From Flavobacterium psychrophilum (GTDB lineage Bacteria; Bacteroidota; Bacteroidia; Flavobacteriales; Flavobacteriaceae): a stretch of DNA of 12,378 nucleotides. A model generated the notes under the pieces. That model did not search any database, was not told the origin of the DNA, and saw only the letters and a list, made by a program, of their open reading frames with translations. A program made the translations under genes and the position numbers. The DNA lies in assembly GCA_003243255.1 (NCBI GenBank), contig QFQM01000127.1:1-12378 (forward strand). Direction: 5' to 3'. Of the stretch, positions 1 through 7,330 are shown piece after piece (positions within the stretch are counted from its first letter, which is position 1; the number at the start of each line of letters is the position of its first letter).

Positions 1-1267
1 GGTTTACAAAAAGTTTATTTTGCTCAGTAAGAGTCTGTCTGTTGAATTCGTAACGGTTATCTCCCTGGCCAACAAAAGTATCATATTCGTTTACGCTGGC
101 TTTAGAAGCATTTACAAAAACGCTGTTTGCTTTAATGGTGTTTTTGTTGTTTATCTTGTACGCTACATTAGCCATTAAAGTGGTTTTTGTAGAGAACTCA
201 TATTTGTTTACATCATAAAAGTCGAATATAATCTCATCGTTAGCGCTTATGTTACGCTGCGAACCTGTTTTGTATGTATATCCGTTACCGTAGTTAGCAG
301 TACCAAAGAAACTGATTCGTCCTTCTTCTCCAATTTCGAATTTTTTTCCTCCTGTGATACCGAAGCTTTGGTTTACAGGATTACCCTCAGTTGTAGGGCT
401 CCATTTTGTCTGGAACTGATATTCTTTTGTAGAGTTAGGTTTCATGTTGCTGTAAAAACCTGACTGGTTCATGCCTTCCGGTGTCTTAAACTGAGAGCTG
501 AATGCTTTGTTGTTAAGTCCGCTGCCTACATCAACTGTAAGTTTGCCGTCTCCTGAATGCTCTTTTGAAAGGATGTCGATATTTGCTCCACCCATATCAC
601 CATACTGGTAAGTGTCGTATGTTTTGCTGATACCTACCGACTGGATGATGTCCGTAGAGAAAAGGTCTAGTGCTATATTTTTGTTTTCAGGCTCGTTTGA
701 TGGTAACGGAAGCCCGTTCATCATAGTACTGTTGTAACGGTCTCCAAGGCCTCGTACAAAAATACCGCTGTTGCCTTCTGTTTTAGAGATACCTGTTACT
801 TTAGTTACCGCAGCAGCTGCATCGCTTACACCTTTACGGGTAAGTTCCTGCGCACCGATGCTTTGTTTTATAACCGCAGCGTTTTTTTGCTCTTGCAGTA
901 ACGCAGTTTCTTTTTCACGGCTTACCGTTTTTTCGATTACTACATCCTGAAGCTGTACGCTGGTAGATTCTAGCGCCTGGTTTATTGTTTTTGTCTCTCC
1001 TGCTTTAATGGTTACCTGTACTTCGGCATTGTGATAGCCTAAGAAGTTAAATACAAGAGTGTGTGTGCCTTCGTTAACCGATAGTGAGTAGCTACCGTTT
1101 TCGTCGGCATTGGTGCCAACATTTGTTCCTTTTACGACAACGCTTGCAAATGGAAGCGTTTCATTTGCCATGTTTTTGTCGGTAATTGTACCGGTGATTG
1201 TACCTTTGGTTTGGGCGAACCCTAATGTGAAGATAAACAGTGCAATTAATGTGAATTTAAGTTTCAT
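1..1267 (-). CDS. TonB-dependent outer-membrane receptor, N-terminal part (cut by left edge)
   Basis: The reading frame is open from an ATG at 1265-1267 to the left edge, giving the first 422 residues of a larger protein. Seen: a signal peptide (MKLKFTLIALF..., likely cut after Ala18, before QTKG); a carboxypeptidase-regulatory-like beta domain (about residues 22-105, with DENGSYSL and VFNFLGY); then a TonB plug domain (about 125-240) with VRGLGDRYN at 171-179. The start of the barrel follows. Such proteins sit in the outer membrane and import a ligand using TonB energy. The ligand cannot be read from this part. The divergent PhoB/PhoR-like pair suggests phosphate or an organophosphate, which is inference. 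The start fits because the signal peptide begins at the first residue. On the minus strand a weak -7-like element (TTACTTTG, 1290-1297) would leave only a very short leader. Confidence 0.93.
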   Translation of the reverse strand, partial: MKLKFTLIALFIFTLGFAQTKGTITGTITDKNMANETLPFASVVVKGTNVGTNADENGSYSLSVNEGTHTLVFNFLGYHNAEVQVTIKAGETKTINQALESTSVQLQDVVIEKTVSREKETALLQEQKNAAVIKQSIGAQELTRKGVSDAAAAVTKVTGISKTEGNSGIFVRGLGDRYNSTMMNGLPLPSNEPENKNIALDLFSTDIIQSVGISKTYDTYQYGDMGGANIDILSKEHSGDGKLTVDVGSGLNNKAFSSQFKTPEGMNQSGFYSNMKPNSTKEYQFQTKWSPTTEGNPVNQSFGITGGKKFEIGEEGRISFFGTANYGNGYTYKTGSQRNISANDEIIFDFYDVNKYEFSTKTTLMANVAYKINNKNTIKANSVFVNASKASVNEYDTFVGQGDNRYEFNRQTLTEQNKLFVN

Positions 1268-1318
1268 TTCGTGTGTTATAATTTTGCTGCAAAGTAACTG
1301 CCGTCATTTGGATGCTAT

Positions 1319-1386
1319 GTTACATAATCGTTATCACTGGATTTGGGATTTATTATTAAATTGTTAAGGGATTAAATAATTGTTAA
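1319..1386. promoter_or_regulatory. Candidate PhoB-type operator: spaced GTTA repeats between divergent genes
   Basis: In the 182-base gap between the receptor and the response regulator, GTTA occurs at 1319, 1330 and 1363. The spacings are 11 and 33 bases, so all three lie on one helical face. A fourth copy at 1382 is out of that phase but belongs to a second TTGTTAA (1361-1367 and 1380-1386). OmpR/PhoB-family regulators bind direct repeats with an 11-base period, so this is a reasonable binding site for the regulator encoded next door. The region is AT-rich, so chance cannot be excluded. Confidence 0.35.
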
Positions 1387-1390
1387 CACG

Positions 1391-1420
1391 TTTGATGGTT
1401 TTGTATTATCTTTACCTTTG
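1391..1420 (+). promoter_or_regulatory. Bacteroidota-type promoter for the two-component operon
   Basis: TTTG at 1391-1394 is followed after 18 bases by TAccTTTG at 1413-1420, a full match to the -33/-7 pattern used by the primary sigma factor of Bacteroidota. Transcription would start near 1427, leaving a leader of about 23 bases before the ATG at 1450. The TTGTTAA at 1380-1386 lies just upstream of the -33 element, where an activator or autoregulator could act. Confidence 0.72.
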
Positions 1421-1449
1421 AGCCCGAAAACATAGATGACTTAATCATT

Positions 1450-2133
1450 ATGAAGAAAAAAGAGATCAAGATCTTACTGGTTGACGATGAGCAGGATATC
1501 CTGGAAATTGTAGGCTACAACCTAACGCAGGAAGGGTATCAGGTGTCTACCGCGGTTAATGGAAAAGAAGCAGTAGCAAAAGCTAAAAAAGAACTTCCTC
1601 ACCTTATCATTATAGATGTAATGATGCCCGAAATGGATGGTATGGAAGCTGTAGAAAACATCAGGAAAGTACCTGAGCTAAGCAATGTTATCATTACCTT
1701 CCTTACTGCAAGAAGCGAAGACTATTCGCAGGTAGCAGGATTTGATGCAGGGGCTGATGATTATATCGCAAAACCTATCAAACCGAAATTGCTTGTAAGC
1801 AAAGTAAAAGCGCTGCTTAGAAGGCTTAAGGATGATGAAACTAAAGAAGATGTTCTGAGAGTTGGTACAATAGAGATCAACCGTGAAGAATATAAAATAG
1901 TAATGGAAGACAAAGAGATCGTGCTTCCAAGAAAAGAGTTCGAACTGTTTTATCTTCTGGCTTCAAAACCGGGTAAAGTATTCAAGAGAGAAGAGATTCT
2001 TGACAAGGTTTGGGGTAATGAAGTAGTTGTAGGCGGACGTACCATTGATGTTCACATCAGGAAACTTCGCGAAAAAATAGGCGACGATTTATTTAAAACC
2101 ATAAAAGGAGTGGGCTATAAGCTCGAAATTTAG
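1450..2133 (+). CDS. OmpR/PhoB-family response regulator
   Basis: A 227-residue DNA-binding response regulator of normal length. The receiver domain (about 5-124) has the acidic pair Asp12/Asp13, the phosphoacceptor Asp56 (IIIDVMMPEMDG), the switch Thr86 and the conserved Lys108 (DDYIAKP). The winged-helix Trans_reg_C domain (about 135-226) ends in GGRTIDVHIRKLREKI and the wing KTIKGVGYKLE. It is phosphorylated by a partner kinase and binds direct repeats. The partner is surely the next gene, which begins inside this gene's stop codon. The closest match by architecture and by its small kinase partner is PhoB, the phosphate-starvation regulator, but the target cannot be proven from sequence. 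It is divergent from a TonB receptor, a likely target. Confidence 0.93.
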   Translation: MKKKEIKILLVDDEQDILEIVGYNLTQEGYQVSTAVNGKEAVAKAKKELPHLIIIDVMMPEMDGMEAVENIRKVPELSNVIITFLTARSEDYSQVAGFDAGADDYIAKPIKPKLLVSKVKALLRRLKDDETKEDVLRVGTIEINREEYKIVMEDKEIVLPRKEFELFYLLASKPGKVFKREEILDKVWGNEVVVGGRTIDVHIRKLREKIGDDLFKTIKGVGYKLEI

Positions 2134-3176
2134 TGGCAATAAACTTTAAAAAAACATATAGGTTTGCCGTAAAATCGGCACTTTATATATCACTTTTCTC
2201 AACCGCCTTCATGGCGGTTATGTTGCATTATTTCCTGACGTTAAACTGGAATTTTGTGGTAATGTTCTCTATAGCATTATTCATATTTTCTTTCTTTGTG
2301 CTGCAATACAGGGTAGAACGTTTTATTTACCGAAGGGTAAAAAAAATATACGACGATGTATCCCTGCTTGAGTCGAGCAGTTTCAGGAACAAATCAATCA
2401 CTACCGATATGGCAACCCTTACCCGCGAGGTTGAGAAGTTTGCCCGCGATAAGAAAATCGAGATCGAAACCCTTAAGATCCGTGAAGAGTACAGAAGGGA
2501 ATTCCTTGGTAATGTTTCGCACGAACTAAAAACACCTTTGTTTACGGTTCAGGGGTATATACTTACCCTGCTTGACGGTGCCATGAACGATAAAGAGCTG
2601 CGTAAAAAATACCTTCAGCGTGCCGAAAAAGGAGTTGAAAGGCTTATTTATATTGTGCAGGATCTTGATATGATTACAAAACTAGAGGTAGGTGACCTGA
2701 ATCTGAATTTTACTCGTTTCAATATTGTAGATCTTATACAAAACGTATTCGACCTTCTTGAGATGAAAGCCGATGCCAAAGGTATCATGCTGATGTTTGA
2801 TATGAAGTACTATAAACCCATAATGGTATATGGTGATCAGGAGAAAATACAGCAGGTGGTTACCAATCTGGTAGTGAACTCCATTAAATACGGTAAAGAA
2901 AACGGTACAACCGAGGTGGCTATCGAAGATCTGGTAAACAACAAGATAATCGTTCGCATTAAAGACAACGGTGAGGGTATCGAGAAAAAGAACATCTCGC
3001 GCCTTTTTGAACGTTTCTTCCGTGTAGATAAAAGCGGTGCCCGTACCGAAGGAGGTTCAGGACTTGGGCTTGCTATCGTAAAACACATAATAGAAGCCCA
3101 CGACGAGAAAATATATGTAGAAAGTGAATTCGGTAAAGGTTCAGAATTCTCATTTACCCTCGAAAAGACAAAATAA
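2133..3176 (+). CDS. Sensor histidine kinase, PhoR-like
   Basis: A 347-residue membrane kinase. Two membrane segments (about 12-34 and 39-59) are joined by only a few residues, so there is no periplasmic sensor domain. A linker, probably coiled (about 60-120), leads to the HisKA domain with the autophosphorylated His130 (FLGNVSHELKTPL). The ATPase domain has the N box (Asn245, Asn249), the G1 box DNGEGI (278-283), the F box LFERFFRVD (291-299) and the G2 box GGSGLGLAIVKH (307-318). The start is GTG, sharing its G with the regulator's TAG stop (TAGTG), so translation is probably coupled. Lack of an outer sensing domain resembles PhoR, which reads phosphate through transport proteins; that parallel is inference. 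The 3' end overlaps the convergent gene by 27 bases. Confidence 0.92.
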   Translation: MAINFKKTYRFAVKSALYISLFSTAFMAVMLHYFLTLNWNFVVMFSIALFIFSFFVLQYRVERFIYRRVKKIYDDVSLLESSSFRNKSITTDMATLTREVEKFARDKKIEIETLKIREEYRREFLGNVSHELKTPLFTVQGYILTLLDGAMNDKELRKKYLQRAEKGVERLIYIVQDLDMITKLEVGDLNLNFTRFNIVDLIQNVFDLLEMKADAKGIMLMFDMKYYKPIMVYGDQEKIQQVVTNLVVNSIKYGKENGTTEVAIEDLVNNKIIVRIKDNGEGIEKKNISRLFERFFRVDKSGARTEGGSGLGLAIVKHIIEAHDEKIYVESEFGKGSEFSFTLEKTK

Positions 3177-4211
3177 ATCTTTCCATTTCATATCGCCGGC
3201 GATATGTTTTAAACCCTTATAGTGATCTGCCTTGCGCAGATCACTTATTTTAAAGTCACTTTGTGTGGCGTAAGGCACCAGTCCTGACTTCTTCAGTTTC
3301 TTTGCCAGATATTCCTGTTCATACCTGCCCGGCGTAGGGATAAAAAAGGCTTTTCTTCCCATTTGCGCCAAATCCATAATGGTGCTGTAGCCTGAACGGC
3401 ACAGTATCACTTCGCTTTGGTTAAAAGCATCTTCAAGGGCAGCACTATTCATAAAGTTATAAAATGTGATATTACCTTCCTGGATAATTTCCTCATCGGC
3501 TTCTACTACGCCTCTTACAAAAAGGATTTTTCCGGAATAGTTTTTCAGTTCCTCACGAAGTTTCTCTTCCAGCATACGACGTTGTGGTTCGGTGCCGGAG
3601 AGTATCACCATTAGGTCATACTTTTTAGCGATTGGCTTTTTGTGAAGCCTGCTTAGTGGGCCAATATACTTTAGCTTAAGATTGTTTTCTTCGCTATGCC
3701 CCAGTTTTCCCGAAAGATTCGGCGCGTGCTCTACATCGGGAACCCAGCATTCGTTGTATTTTTTAATGAACCTGCGGTGCAGGGGTGTGGTTATCCAGGT
3801 GGTGGTGCCTGTAAGCACATTAAGCTGGTGTGTAAGGAATACCGAGGGAATTGCCTTAGACCTTGCGCCAAGCCTGTTGTCTGAAATTATGCCTTTAATG
3901 GCATGCTCTTTTATTATGTTTCTGATTATCCTTTTTTCGGCACGTATGGCCTGTAGCATTTGCGGAAGCAGCCTGATGATCTTCAGTTTAAAGAAAACGC
4001 CTCTTTTGGCATACTCTATATGGTAATGCGGCAGCTCAAGTGCTGTTAGGTGAGGGAACTCTTTTTTAAGCAATGCCAAAGCAATGCCATCGGAGGCAAT
4101 TACAGGTTCGTATCCGTGGTTTTCAAGTGCTTCAATAACGGGTATGCAGCGTGTGGCATGGCCTAGCCCCCAGTTGAGCGGGGCAACGAGTATTCTCTTT
4201 TTGTACGACAA
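3150..4211 (-). CDS. GT-B-fold glycosyltransferase-like protein
   Basis: A 353-residue protein with the two-domain shape of MurG-like / family-28-type glycosyltransferases. The N-terminal domain opens with ILVAPLNWGLGHATRCIP (7-24); GLGH (15-18) is the glycine loop between domains. The C-terminal domain holds the donor-nucleotide region CRSGYSTIMDLA (271-282) and PTPGRYEQEYLA (292-303). No signal peptide or membrane span is evident, so it is cytoplasmic or peripheral. The acceptor is unknown. The start is TTG (4209-4211): no ATG lies upstream before an in-frame stop, and the conserved ILVAPLNWGLGH begins seven residues in. It stands alone on this strand. It is divergent from trmB (95-base gap) and convergent with the kinase, overlapping it by 27 bases. 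Confidence 0.85.
   Translation of the reverse strand: MSYKKRILVAPLNWGLGHATRCIPVIEALENHGYEPVIASDGIALALLKKEFPHLTALELPHYHIEYAKRGVFFKLKIIRLLPQMLQAIRAEKRIIRNIIKEHAIKGIISDNRLGARSKAIPSVFLTHQLNVLTGTTTWITTPLHRRFIKKYNECWVPDVEHAPNLSGKLGHSEENNLKLKYIGPLSRLHKKPIAKKYDLMVILSGTEPQRRMLEEKLREELKNYSGKILFVRGVVEADEEIIQEGNITFYNFMNSAALEDAFNQSEVILCRSGYSTIMDLAQMGRKAFFIPTPGRYEQEYLAKKLKKSGLVPYATQSDFKISDLRKADHYKGLKHIAGDMKWKDLFCLFEGK
3189..3210 (+). terminator. Palindrome plus T run, likely terminator of the two-component operon
   Basis: CATATCGCCGGCGATATG (3189-3206) is a perfect 18-base palindrome followed by TTTT, beginning 12 bases after the kinase stop codon. It lies inside the 3' coding end of the convergent glycosyltransferase, where it encodes HIAGDM. 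It would act as a factor-independent terminator on the plus strand, although the T run is short. Confidence 0.5.
3221..3251 (+). terminator. Second hairpin, backup terminator of the two-component operon
   Basis: AGTGATCTGC (3221-3230) and GCAGATCACT (3236-3245) form a perfect 10-bp stem with a 5-base loop (CTTGC), followed by TTATTTT. It also lies within the glycosyltransferase coding sequence (residues around SDLRKADH). Together with the palindrome 15 bases upstream it forms a tandem structure after the kinase gene. Confidence 0.45.
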
Positions 4212-4306
4212 AGTGGAGGTTTTTGATAACTATTTAATAAGTGCAATCTAAAATTATTTCCATTGTCGTATATTTCCCTAATTTTACCAAAAATTTAAAT
4301 TAAGAC

Positions 4307-4978
4307 GTGGGAAGCAAGAACAAACTCAAGAGGTTTAGGGAGAACGAAACATTTGGTAACGTAATGCAGCCTTCGAGAGAAGAGGCAGTTGCAGGTAATT
4401 TTGCGTTGAAAGGCAAATGGAATGAATTTTTTAAGAATGATAATCCTATTGTGCTGGAGCTTGGCTGTGGTAAAGGAGAATATTCTGTAGGGCTGGCAGA
4501 GCGCTATCCTGATACTAACTTTGTTGGTATTGATATAAAAGGAGCCCGTTTTTGGAGGGGTGCTAAAACTGCCGTTGAAGGCGGACTGAATAATGTAGCT
4601 TTCCTGCGTACCCAGATTGAGCTTATCGAACATTTTTTTGCTGAAGGCGAAGTGAGCGAGATATGGATCACTTTCCCCGATCCGCAGATAAAATATAAAC
4701 GTACTAAGCATAGGCTTACGAACTCTGAATTCCTTCAGCGTTATAAAAAGATACTTAAGAAAGATGGTTTCATGAACCTTAAGACTGATAGTGAATTCAT
4801 GCATGGTTATACGCTTGGGTTGCTGCACGGAGAAGGGCATGAGGTAATCTATGCTAACCATAATGTATACCGTAACGAGGGCGCGCCCGAGGTGGTTACT
4901 GCTATTCAGACATTTTACGAACAACAATACCTTGAACAAAATAAACCTATTACCTATATAAAGTTTAAAATAAAATAA
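4307..4978 (+). CDS. trmB: tRNA (guanine-N7-)-methyltransferase TrmB
   Basis: A 223-residue SAM-dependent enzyme making 7-methylguanosine at position 46 in the variable loop of tRNAs. Motif I, LELGCGKGEYS (50-60), binds SAM; VGIDIKGARFW (73-83) is the second strand region; ITFPDPQIKYKRTKHRL (121-137) is the family signature with the catalytic/tRNA-binding segment; LKTDSEF (158-164) follows. Length is usual. The start is GTG at 4307, giving MGSKNKLKRF, which fits the family N-terminus; the next possible ATG (codon 20) would remove conserved sequence. The upstream AT-rich gap has only near-matches to the -7 element (TATATTTC at 4269, TAATTTTA at 4279). It starts a run of three close genes. Confidence 0.95.
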   Translation: MGSKNKLKRFRENETFGNVMQPSREEAVAGNFALKGKWNEFFKNDNPIVLELGCGKGEYSVGLAERYPDTNFVGIDIKGARFWRGAKTAVEGGLNNVAFLRTQIELIEHFFAEGEVSEIWITFPDPQIKYKRTKHRLTNSEFLQRYKKILKKDGFMNLKTDSEFMHGYTLGLLHGEGHEVIYANHNVYRNEGAPEVVTAIQTFYEQQYLEQNKPITYIKFKIK

Positions 4979-4982
4979 CAGC

Positions 4983-5624
4983 ATGGGATTAATTGTACCG
5001 GTTGGATTGGGCTTTTTAGTATCGTTTGTTGCTACCCTGTTGCCGGGACTGTTAAACATGACCGCTGCAAAGATCAGCCTGCGCGAAGGACGTGCCAACG
5101 CCAGGTTTTTTAGTTTTGGAGCAGCGTTGATTTTATTTGTACAGGCCTATATAGCGGTTACATTTGCCAAGCTGATCAACCGTAGTCCCGATATTTTATT
5201 AAACATACAGGAAGCGGGTGTGTGCATCTTTGGGATACTGACCGTATACTTTCTCTTTTTTGCCAAAACAAAAAAGAAGGAAGACGATGATGAGTCAGAA
5301 CGCTTATCAAAAAGAAGAAGCAAAACAGGAAACTTTTTTCTTGGGGCTCTTATATCGGCCCTTAACTTTTTTGCGATTCCGTACTATGTGTTTTTAGGGG
5401 TTTCGTTTTCGGCATCCAAAGTATTTGAATTTACCAATCTGCCCATATTCCTTTTTGTGCTTGGTGCTTCATTAGGTGCTTATACGGTATTCTATATTTA
5501 CATAGCTTTCTTCAGGAGGTTTGAACACAAAACCGATTTCCTGATGCGCAATGTAAATTATCTGATAGGGACTATTACCGGTGTTATTGCTATAATTACC
5601 CTCATCAAGATGCTTCGCAACTAA
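4983..5624 (+). CDS. LysE-family amino-acid exporter
   Basis: A 213-residue inner-membrane protein with six predicted spans (about 3-24, 42-62, 76-94, 117-137, 153-177, 191-209), the size and topology of LysE/RhtB exporters. The first span carries the family's small-residue/proline pattern (FVATLLPGLLNMTAAKI, where LysE proteins usually have PGP). A highly charged cytoplasmic loop (about 95-115, KTKKKEDDDESERLSKRR) divides the two halves. The exported substrate cannot be told. It starts 4 bases after trmB and is almost certainly co-transcribed, though no functional link to tRNA methylation is apparent. Confidence 0.85.
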   Translation: MGLIVPVGLGFLVSFVATLLPGLLNMTAAKISLREGRANARFFSFGAALILFVQAYIAVTFAKLINRSPDILLNIQEAGVCIFGILTVYFLFFAKTKKKEDDDESERLSKRRSKTGNFFLGALISALNFFAIPYYVFLGVSFSASKVFEFTNLPIFLFVLGASLGAYTVFYIYIAFFRRFEHKTDFLMRNVNYLIGTITGVIAIITLIKMLRN

Positions 5625-5636
5625 AGAGCCTTTCTT

Positions 5637-5972
5637 ATGGCAAAAGAGGATAATTTTTTCGAAAAAGTATATGATGTTGCCCGCCTTATTCCTTACGGCA
5701 GGGTAACCAGTTATGGCGCTATTGCCAAATACCTTGGCGCGGCACGATCGGCGCGAATGGTAGGCTGGGCCATGAACGCCTGTCACGGGCGTGATGATGT
5801 ACCGGCACACAGGGTTGTAAACCGCGTTGGGCTGCTTTCGGGAAAACACCATTTTGAAAGCACAAATCTCATGCAGCAACTTTTAGAGAGCGAAGGTGTA
5901 AAAGTAAAAGACAGCAAAATCGTAAACTTCGAAAAATACTTTTGGGATCCGGTAAAGGAACTCGATTTTTAG
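5637..5972 (+). CDS. Alkyltransferase-like (ATL) DNA repair protein
   Basis: A 111-residue protein of the O6-methylguanine-DNA methyltransferase C-terminal family. Seen: the helix-turn-helix IPYGRVTSYGAIAKYLG (18-34), with Tyr26 where the base-flipping Tyr lies and Arg39 where the arginine finger lies (SARMVG), then VPAHRVVNRVG (55-65). In true methyltransferases this site is PCHR with the alkyl-accepting Cys; here it is PAHR (Ala57), so it cannot take up an alkyl group. ATL proteins instead bind alkylated guanine tightly and flag it for nucleotide excision repair. The lone Cys49 lies elsewhere in the chain. It follows the exporter by 12 bases, in the same operon. Confidence 0.92.
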   Translation: MAKEDNFFEKVYDVARLIPYGRVTSYGAIAKYLGAARSARMVGWAMNACHGRDDVPAHRVVNRVGLLSGKHHFESTNLMQQLLESEGVKVKDSKIVNFEKYFWDPVKELDF

Positions 5973-5978
5973 ATTGTT

Positions 5979-6087
5979 CCTCACCCCGTCCCTCTCCATA
6001 GGAGAGGGAGAAGCTTCACTCGAAAATTAAAACATAAATATTTACCGTTCCGGCTCCCCTCTCCTTTGGAGAGGGGTTGGGGTGAGG
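5979..6087. repeat. Composite inverted repeat (hairpin within each arm)
   Basis: Outer arms CCTCACCCC (5979-5987) and GGGGTGAGG (6079-6087) are perfect inverse copies. Just inside each arm is its own hairpin: TCCCTCTCC-ATA-GGAGAGGGA (5989-6009) and CCCCTCTCC-TTT-GGAGAGGGG (6056-6076). The two arms are near-identical in reverse orientation around a 46-base AT-rich core that includes GAAGCTTC. This is the shape of a dispersed REP/MITE-like element and could also end transcription from both sides. It fills most of the 225-base gap between the ATL gene and mrp. Confidence 0.8.
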
Positions 6088-6119
6088 TGAAAAACATCAA
6101 AAGGATTACCTCATAAAAC

Positions 6120-6150
6120 TTTACCATATAAACTTTTCACACTATCTTTG
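6120..6150 (+). promoter_or_regulatory. Bacteroidota-type promoter for mrp-nfu
   Basis: TTTA (6120-6123) and a perfect TAtcTTTG (6143-6150) are 19 bases apart. The start of transcription would lie near 6157, giving a leader of about 41 bases. Within or beside that leader, CAGTCT (6162-6167) and AGACTG (6175-6180) can form a 6-bp stem with a 7-base loop. Confidence 0.68.
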
Positions 6151-6197
6151 CAATTTGAAATCAGTCTTAATAAGAGACTGTTAGCGTAATATAAATC

Positions 6198-7328
6198 ATG
6201 AAGTTAGATAGAAAAGAGATACTAAGCGCCCTTGAAACCATTACACTTGCCGGAGAAGGCCAGAACATGGTAGAAAGCGGTGCCGTAAGGAACGTACTTA
6301 CATTTGGTGATGAGGTTGTGGTTGAGCTTGTAATGACAACTCCTGCAATGCACATCCGTAAAAGGGCTGAGGCCGATATCATTAAAACCATACAGGAAAA
6401 AATATCTGCTGATGCTAAGGTAAAAGTAAACGTAAAAGTTGAATCGCCTGAAAAACCTGAAATTAAAGGTAAAGCCATACCGGGAATCAGCAATATTATT
6501 GCGGTATCATCGGGTAAAGGTGGTGTTGGAAAATCTACAGTAACGGCAAACCTTGCAGTTACCCTTTCTAAAATGGGTTTCAGGGTAGGTGTTCTTGATG
6601 CCGATATTTATGGGCCTTCAATGCCTATAATGTTTGATGTGGAGCGTGAGCGTCCAATATCTGTAGAGGTTGACGGAAAATCTAAAATGAAGCCTATTAC
6701 CAGCTATGGTGTAGAAATACTTTCAATAGGATTTTTTACCAGCCCTGAGCAGGCAGTAATATGGAGAGGTCCAATGGCTTCAAAAGCACTGAACCAGATG
6801 ATTTTTGATGCCGACTGGGGTGAGCTTGACTTTATGTTGCTTGACCTACCTCCGGGAACGGGTGATATCCACCTTTCAATTATGCAGTCATTGCCTATTA
6901 CAGGTGCGGTTGTGGTGAGTACGCCACAGGCTGTAGCTTTGGCAGATGCCAAAAAAGGTGTAGCAATGTTCCAGCAGGAAAGCATTAATGTTCCGGTACT
7001 GGGAATTATAGAGAACATGGCATACTTTACGCCTGATGAACTTCCGGACAACAAATACTACATCTTTGGTAAAGAAGGGGCTAAAAACCTTGCTGAAGAC
7101 CTTGATGTACCATTCTTAGGAGAGATTCCAATCGTTCAGAGCATCCGTGAGGCTGGTGATTATGGTCGTCCGGCAGCGTTACAAACGGCTACTCCGCTTG
7201 AAGCAGCGTTTGAAGAGCTTTCACGTAATGTGGTACAGGAAACGGTTAACAGAAACGACAACCTTCCGCCGACTGAGGCAATAAAAATAACGACTATGGC
7301 CGGCTGTTCGGCTGTTAAAAAGAAATAA
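6198..7328 (+). CDS. mrp: Mrp/ApbC/NBP35-family P-loop ATPase, Fe-S cluster carrier
   Basis: A 376-residue cytoplasmic protein. An N-terminal MIP18/DUF59 domain (about 4-80) is followed by the Mrp-type deviant-Walker-A ATPase: SGKGGVGKST (105-114), VLDADIYGPSMP (132-143), LLDLPPGTGD (214-223) and IENMAYF (271-277). Family members hold a labile [4Fe-4S] cluster between subunits and pass it to target proteins. Oddly, the C-terminal CxxC that usually follows the ENM motif and binds the cluster is absent: the sequence runs on as TPDELPDNKYYIFG. The only Cys in the protein is Cys370 near the C-terminus (AGCSAVKKK). The nfu gene begins two bases after its stop, which supports an Fe-S role. Confidence 0.92.
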   Translation: MKLDRKEILSALETITLAGEGQNMVESGAVRNVLTFGDEVVVELVMTTPAMHIRKRAEADIIKTIQEKISADAKVKVNVKVESPEKPEIKGKAIPGISNIIAVSSGKGGVGKSTVTANLAVTLSKMGFRVGVLDADIYGPSMPIMFDVERERPISVEVDGKSKMKPITSYGVEILSIGFFTSPEQAVIWRGPMASKALNQMIFDADWGELDFMLLDLPPGTGDIHLSIMQSLPITGAVVVSTPQAVALADAKKGVAMFQQESINVPVLGIIENMAYFTPDELPDNKYYIFGKEGAKNLAEDLDVPFLGEIPIVQSIREAGDYGRPAALQTATPLEAAFEELSRNVVQETVNRNDNLPPTEAIKITTMAGCSAVKKK

Positions 7329-7330
7329 TA

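Noticed and set aside
1110..1367. Plus-strand frame of 85 codons
   Set aside because: It is antisense to the receptor's signal peptide and N-terminal domain and runs through the control region.
4212..4306. Promoter for trmB or for the glycosyltransferase
   Set aside because: Only near-matches to the -7 element were found and none had a -33 TTTG at correct spacing, so no site is called.
4295..5098. Long minus-strand open frame of 267 codons
   Set aside because: It lies antisense to trmB and the start of the exporter, both with clear family motifs; its own translation shows no recognisable domain.
6198..7328. ParA/MinD partition protein
   Set aside because: The N-terminal DUF59 domain, ENM motif and adjacent nfu gene point to the Mrp Fe-S family.
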